Shown here piece after piece: positions 60,070 through 64,000 of a stretch of DNA of 64,000 nt. A program made the position numbers and the translations under genes. Source of the stretch: an uncultured Chthonomonadales bacterium (lineage in GTDB: Bacteria; Armatimonadota; Chthonomonadetes; Chthonomonadales; CAJBBX01); assembly GCA_938005745.1 (NCBI GenBank), contig CALLMM010000024.1, forward strand, positions 1 through 64,000, given 5' to 3'. Numbering within the stretch: the first letter of the stretch is position 1; each line of letters opens with the position of its first letter. A model generated the notes under the pieces. It searched no databases, was not told the DNA's origin, and worked only from the letters and a program-made list of their open reading frames with translations.

Positions 60070-61143
60070 ATGAGAATGTCGAAGCGGGAGCGTGTCCTGC
60101 GCGCGATGAACTTTCAGGAGGTGGATCGCGTGCCGGTATACGATATATTGCAGAACGACGCGATCATCGAACACTTTTCAGGGGAACGCTTTGCGCCTGG
60201 AAACGGGGCGCGCATCACGGGAATTGCCTGCGGACGCGCCCTTGATATGACGCGCATGGCGGATGGACCGAATGAGAACCCCGGAACCATACAGACGGAA
60301 GATGGAACGGTTCACCGTCAGGAGCGATGGACCTCCTGGATCATTTCCCGCCCCTTTCAGGATATGAGGGGGCTGGTGGAGTGGATAAAAGGGGAGATCT
60401 GCAGAACGAACAAGATTGTATATCCCCGTCCGTTTGCCGAGCAGTTTCATGCCTATGTGAAGGAGAGGCTGGATCGCTTTCGGGAAGGAGACCCCCATCA
60501 TGATCCCGCCGTGCTCCTCGTCGAGAGTCTTCCTGGTTTGACCCATATGTACCATATTACCGGGCATGAGATGTTCGCTTATCTGATGCAGGATGAACCC
60601 GCGCTGCTGGAGGAGTGGCTGGAATCGCTCTGTCAGGCGGAGATACGACGTGTGCGGTCTATTGCCAATCCGCGCCTGATCCCGATTGCGCTGACAGCCG
60701 ACGACATCGCCTACAAGACCGGACTGCTCTTCTCTCCGAAGTGGCTGAAAGCCGTCTTTATCCCGCGATTGAAACGCCTGAATGAGGCATGGCATCAGCG
60801 GGATACCTTCTGCCTCTTTCACTCTGACGGCAACCTCTGGAACATTCTTGACGATCTGGTGGAGGCAGGCATTGACGGACTCAATCCGTTGGAGACGCTT
60901 GCCGGCATGGATCCGAAGCGTCTGCGCGAAGCCTACCCCGGTCTGGTTCTGACCGGGGGGATTGACGTCAGTCAGCTGCTGACCTACGGCACTCCGGAAG
61001 ATGTGCGCGAAGCCTGCCTGTATGCCATTCGTGTTACCCGGGGCGTCGGCTACTTTCTTGGCTCCTCTACCGAACTGCACCAGGGAGTGAAGCTGGAAAA
61101 CGCCCTCGCGATGTTTGAGACGGCATGGGGGATGGCGTGTTGA
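60070..61143 (+). CDS. Uroporphyrinogen decarboxylase-like protein (URO-D/methyltransferase superfamily)
   Basis: A 357-residue TIM-barrel protein. It begins SKRERVLRAMNFQEVDRVPVY, the typical first helix of URO-D-like proteins (not haem-pathway HemE), and later has CLFHSDGNLWNILDDLVEAGIDGLNPLE, GLVLTGGIDVSQLL and YFLGSSTELHQGVKLEN, matching corrinoid/URO-D-type barrels. The Cys and His in the last turn could be metal ligands, but a H-x-C-x(n)-C zinc site as in MtaA/CmuA was not seen. GGAGG is 6 nt before the ATG. Function is unknown; methyltransfer or decarboxylation of a non-haem substrate is possible. Confidence 0.82.
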   Translation: MRMSKRERVLRAMNFQEVDRVPVYDILQNDAIIEHFSGERFAPGNGARITGIACGRALDMTRMADGPNENPGTIQTEDGTVHRQERWTSWIISRPFQDMRGLVEWIKGEICRTNKIVYPRPFAEQFHAYVKERLDRFREGDPHHDPAVLLVESLPGLTHMYHITGHEMFAYLMQDEPALLEEWLESLCQAEIRRVRSIANPRLIPIALTADDIAYKTGLLFSPKWLKAVFIPRLKRLNEAWHQRDTFCLFHSDGNLWNILDDLVEAGIDGLNPLETLAGMDPKRLREAYPGLVLTGGIDVSQLLTYGTPEDVREACLYAIRVTRGVGYFLGSSTELHQGVKLENALAMFETAWGMAC

Positions 61144-61297
61144 CCCTTCCCGTTTAGATTTTTGAAACATTTCCGCTCCGCTTTCGTAGAGTCTGCTGAA
61201 AAGCAGCCCGCGTTCGTCTCCCTCCTCAGTCCATGCCTCCCGTGACACCTCGCTGACCTGGGCTAGAAAACACATTGTGAAAAAATGTTCTAAACAG

Positions 61298-61327
61298 TTG
61301 CATTAACCGGTAGTGAGCGGGTATTAT
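61298..61327 (+). promoter_or_regulatory. Sigma70-like promoter of the TetR operon
   Basis: TTGCAT (61298-61303) and TATTAT (61322-61327), 18-nt spacer. It overlaps the TetR operator candidate, so repression by steric block is expected. Confidence 0.55.
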
Positions 61328-61347
61328 TGAATAAACGTTTAATAAAT
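61326..61347 (+). promoter_or_regulatory. Candidate TetR operator
   Basis: Centre AAACGTTT (61333-61340) is a perfect palindrome; the flanks ATTGAAT and AATAAAT are inverse at five of seven positions. It lies between the -10 box and the ribosome site of the TetR gene. Confidence 0.55.
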
Positions 61348-61361
61348 AAGGACGTGCGGTG

Positions 61362-61982
61362 ATGACAGCCGAACCCACTGGCGCCAGGCGCCAACAGGCG
61401 GAAGAGAGACGCGCGCAGATCCTCGATGCGGCATGCCGAGTCTTCTCCGAGAAAGGTTTTGCCGGAGCCTCCATGCGCGACATTGCGCGAGCGGTAGGCG
61501 TAACGGAGGGACTGCTCTATCACTACTTTGACAGCAAAGAGCAGTTGATTCATGCGACATGGAAGGAGCGCTCCTGGCGCGACTCGCTGGAACGCATCCT
61601 CTCTGTGGGGGATGAGGTCCCGCTGTCGGTAGTGCTCAAGGAGATGGCGAGCGATTTCCTGCATACGCTGTACAAAAACGGAGACATGGCGCGAATGTGC
61701 GCCGCAGAGATGCAGCGCAATGAGGAGCTTGCCACCCACTTTCTGGACAAGATCCAGGATAACCAGAAACTCATCGTCGAGTTCTTCCGCAAACGCCAGT
61801 CTCTGGGGGAGATAAAACCCACAGTCGATGTGGAGATGGCGGCAGGTCTTCTGATGGGCTTCTCCTACAGCGTCTTTCTGCTTTTTAACCGCGTGAACAG
61901 GCAGAATTGGGAGACTCTGGTGGCGGACTATGTTAACCGCAGCGTGGATCTGCTGCTGCAGGGCATCTCACCGGAAGACTGA
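61362..61982 (+). CDS. TetR-family transcriptional regulator
   Basis: A 206-residue regulator. The N-terminal helix-turn-helix (about residues 20-65; AACRVFSEKGFAGASMRDIARAVGVTEGLLYHYFDSKEQL) is canonical; the C-terminal ligand-binding domain is all-helical and not further identifiable. ATG 61362 or GTG 61359 may start it; AAGGA (61348-61352) serves either. It is the first gene before a TolC-type channel and an adaptor, and a palindrome overlaps its promoter, so it most likely represses the efflux operon until its ligand binds. Confidence 0.92.
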   Translation: MTAEPTGARRQQAEERRAQILDAACRVFSEKGFAGASMRDIARAVGVTEGLLYHYFDSKEQLIHATWKERSWRDSLERILSVGDEVPLSVVLKEMASDFLHTLYKNGDMARMCAAEMQRNEELATHFLDKIQDNQKLIVEFFRKRQSLGEIKPTVDVEMAAGLLMGFSYSVFLLFNRVNRQNWETLVADYVNRSVDLLLQGISPED

Positions 61983-62092
61983 GTCTTCTTTCACAAACCT
62001 TTCGATGGCTCTCATTACGCAGGGCATCATTGCCGTGATTCTATAGTTCGCACAATCTCAGGGCGGGATTGTGAATGAAGAGGAGGATAGGG

Positions 62093-63538
62093 ATGATACG
62101 CTCCCACACAATTGACAAGTTGTTCGCTGCCGCCGCCCTCGCTTTCTGTTGTTCCACGCCCTCTTGGGCGCAGACGCCTTCCCATCAGACCGCTCCCACC
62201 ACACAGCCTGGATCCACTCCCTCGGCGCGTAAGCTGACGCTGGATGACGCGGTCAATCTTGCTCTGAGAAACAGCAAGTCGCTGCGTATTGCGGCGGAGG
62301 GAGTAATAAAAGCGCGCGGGCGGGTCAATGAGGCACGGGCTGCCTATCTGCCTACTGTGAACTCCGATACCACCTTCACGCGGTTGGATGAGGGATCCTC
62401 CGTTACGTTTCCCGGACCGACCGGGGAGCCGCAGACCATTCCGCTGGTTCGACAGGATCAGAAGAGCGTCGCCATCGTTGCCGCGATGCCCATAGATATT
62501 GTGGGGCAGATCGGGGCGGCGGTCAGCGCATCGGAGTTTCAGGAGATCGCGGCGCGGCTGGACTATAATCGAACGCGCAATCAGGTCGTGCTCGATGTGA
62601 AGAACGCCTACTTCGATGTCCTGCGGGCGCGGGCGTTTGTGGGGGTCGCCGAGCAGGCTCTGCAGAACGCAAAGGATCGTCTTTCTACCGCAGAAGCCTA
62701 TCTTCGCGCAGGAACCGGCACGCGCTTTGATGTGCTGCGCGCCGAAACGGAGGTCGCCAACGCGCAGCAGAATGTCATCTCGGCGAAAAACAGGGTAAAT
62801 CTGGCGACCGCCGTGCTCAATAACGTGCTGAACCTGGATCAGAACACCCCGATCGAGACCGAAGAGACTGGAGACGTAAACGCGGGAAATGTGAACAGTT
62901 TTGATGACGCTGTTACGGAAGCCTACCGTACTCGACCGGAGATACTTCAGTCGGACGCGTTCATCCGGGCGGCGGAGAAAGGAGTAACACTGGCGCAGCG
63001 AAGCGTAATGCCTTCCGTAAGCCTTGCGTGGAACTTCCAGTACACGCCGGATGCGGGCGGGTTCTCGCCGAAAACGACGAGCTGGGCGGCGTTCGCGCGG
63101 GTTTCGCTTCCAATCTTTGATGCCGGGGTCAGCCGGGCGCGCATTCAGCAGGCGCGGGCGGATGTGAATACCACGAAGATCAACAAACAGATCACGATGG
63201 ACTCGGTTGCGCTGGAGATACGACAGGCGTATCTGAGCGTTGTGGAGGCGCAGGAGCGGCTGAATGTTACTACCGCCGCCCTGACACAGGCGCAGGAGCA
63301 GTATCGTCTGGCGCAGGTTCGTTTCAAAGAGGGCGTGACGCTGGTTCCCGGCGGCTCTCCTCTTCTGGAGATCAGCGATGCACAGACCGCTCTCACACAG
63401 GCGCAGGTCAATCAGATCAATGCCCGTTACGACCTGCAGAATGCGCGGGCGAGGCTGGATCGCGCGATAGGGCGCTACGCATTTGACGGTTCCGCCAGAC
63501 CGGGACTGCCTGGTCCGGCTCTGCACAACAGGAAGTGA
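62093..63538 (+). CDS. TolC-family outer-membrane efflux channel
   Basis: 481 residues from ATG 62093 with AGGAGG (62081-62086) 6 nt upstream; an ATG at 62075 lacks one. A signal peptide (LFAAAALAFCCSTPSWAQ) is followed by two outer-membrane-efflux repeats (LTLDDAVNLALRNSKSLRIAAEG; DDAVTEAYRTRPEILQSDAF) with long helices (QARADVNTTKINKQITMDSVALEIRQAYLSV). The trimer is the exit duct for the adaptor encoded 8 nt downstream; the pump gene should lie beyond the window. It is a separate paralogue from the TolC protein at 36355-37782. Confidence 0.93.
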   Translation: MIRSHTIDKLFAAAALAFCCSTPSWAQTPSHQTAPTTQPGSTPSARKLTLDDAVNLALRNSKSLRIAAEGVIKARGRVNEARAAYLPTVNSDTTFTRLDEGSSVTFPGPTGEPQTIPLVRQDQKSVAIVAAMPIDIVGQIGAAVSASEFQEIAARLDYNRTRNQVVLDVKNAYFDVLRARAFVGVAEQALQNAKDRLSTAEAYLRAGTGTRFDVLRAETEVANAQQNVISAKNRVNLATAVLNNVLNLDQNTPIETEETGDVNAGNVNSFDDAVTEAYRTRPEILQSDAFIRAAEKGVTLAQRSVMPSVSLAWNFQYTPDAGGFSPKTTSWAAFARVSLPIFDAGVSRARIQQARADVNTTKINKQITMDSVALEIRQAYLSVVEAQERLNVTTAALTQAQEQYRLAQVRFKEGVTLVPGGSPLLEISDAQTALTQAQVNQINARYDLQNARARLDRAIGRYAFDGSARPGLPGPALHNRK

Positions 63539-63546
63539 AGGAGAGA

Positions 63547-64000
63547 ATGAGTATCCAATTCCTGAGTCCTATTCGGCATCGCAAAATGAGAGCGGTGTCC
63601 AAAACAATGCTGTCGTTGTTGTCTGTCTCCGCCGCGGCTTTAATTCTGAGCGGCTGTCGGGGAGGCAACGCAGAGAGCCCGTCCGGGGCTGCTAAAACAG
63701 GAGACACAAAGGTCGTCGAGGCGTCCGCCATCATGGTCACTACCGCACCGGTGGTTCTGAAAGATATTGATAAGACGGTGGATATCACCGGAAATCTGGT
63801 TGCTTTTCAGGATGTGGTGGTCGGCTCCAAGATGCCTGGCAAGATCGCTCTGGTCAACTTCCGGGAGGGTGATTCCGTCTCTGCGGGTCAGGTGGTCGCG
63901 CAGATAGACGACGCCGACTTCCGGGCGCAGGTCGCACAGGCACAGGCGAACCTGCTCGCCGCCCGTGTTCGTGAGGATCAGGCGCGCGCTCAGCTTCGAC
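63547..64000 (+). CDS. RND-type efflux adaptor (membrane-fusion lipoprotein), partial
   Basis: The frame is open from ATG 63547 to the window end (151 codons shown). The signal ends in LILSGC, a lipobox, so it is a lipoprotein. The lipoyl half-motif IDKTVDITGNLVAFQDVVVGSKMPGKIALVNFREGDSVSAGQVVAQID marks an HlyD/AcrA-type adaptor, followed by the start of the alpha-hairpin. AAGGAG precedes the ATG. It belongs with the TolC channel just upstream; an inner-membrane RND pump is expected next but is not seen. Confidence 0.9.
   Translation, partial: MSIQFLSPIRHRKMRAVSKTMLSLLSVSAAALILSGCRGGNAESPSGAAKTGDTKVVEASAIMVTTAPVVLKDIDKTVDITGNLVAFQDVVVGSKMPGKIALVNFREGDSVSAGQVVAQIDDADFRAQVAQAQANLLAARVREDQARAQLR

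Noticed and set aside
62027-63526. A 499-codon open frame on the minus strand
   Set aside because: Antisense to the TolC-type gene, with no domain and no ribosome site; same codon-bias artefact as above.

Overview
The window is GC-rich, gene-dense DNA from a diderm (outer-membrane) bacterium. Evidence for an outer membrane includes two TolC-type proteins, MacA/RND adaptors, several signal-peptide beta-barrels and a porin/multihaem-cytochrome cluster. FlhA and FlhF point to flagella, and a PilT-type ATPase points to type IV pili. DUF1501, DUF1552 and DUF1592-type secreted proteins, a DUF6785-like multispan protein, PQQ-propeller and GH42-like secreted proteins are a mixture typical of Armatimonadota, Planctomycetota or Verrucomicrobiota. 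Armatimonadota is my best guess, but it is inference: no 16S gene is in the window.

Layout. 1-180: 5S rRNA and its terminator, probably the end of an rRNA operon. 259-4.5 kb: zinc-ribbon membrane protein, then (minus) secreted PQQ-propeller and glycosidase-like proteins. 4.6-8 kb (minus): flhA-flhF. 8.2-10.9 kb: glmU-prs with a sigma70-like promoter and terminator. 11.1-13.2 kb (minus): large membrane protein. 13.3-15.2 kb: queF, queD and a ferredoxin/flavodoxin-NADP reductase-like gene. 15.2-24.4 kb: a Tat-exported DUF1501-like protein, a beta-barrel, a secreted metallopeptidase-like mosaic protein and a YfhO-like membrane protein. 24.5-31.7 kb: a co-directional run of aldolase/dehydrogenase, class II aldolase, moeA, a membrane protein and a Gfo/Idh/MocA oxidoreductase.

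31.7-38.4 kb (minus) is a complete MarR-controlled tripartite efflux operon (regulator, TolC-like channel, MacA-like adaptor, MacB-like permease, Gly-rich secreted protein, ATPase). 38.5-42.7 kb: a cluster of dispersed repeats, a 2Fe-2S ferredoxin, a PilT-type ATPase, an LmbE-type deacetylase and an M61-type peptidase. 42.7-47 kb (minus): ABC exporter, Eis-like acetyltransferase and DUF1854 protein behind a roughly 290-nt leader that carries a small ORF and an intrinsic terminator. 47-51.5 kb (minus): DUF1552 and DUF1592-type proteins, then an isochorismatase-like hydrolase. 51.5-55.1 kb (minus): hisG-ruvA and a zinc-ribbon/YARHG/amidase fusion.

55.2-59.7 kb is the most notable locus: a decahaem periplasmic-type cytochrome, a 579-residue outer-membrane beta-barrel and an octahaem lipoprotein in one operon, closed by a strong terminator. 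The order matches porin-cytochrome conduits that carry electrons across the outer membrane. 59.7-60.05 kb holds further dispersed repeats. 60-61.1 kb encodes a UroD-like protein. 61.3-64 kb is a TetR-controlled TolC/adaptor efflux operon cut by the window end. No CRISPR array, insertion sequence or tRNA was recognised.
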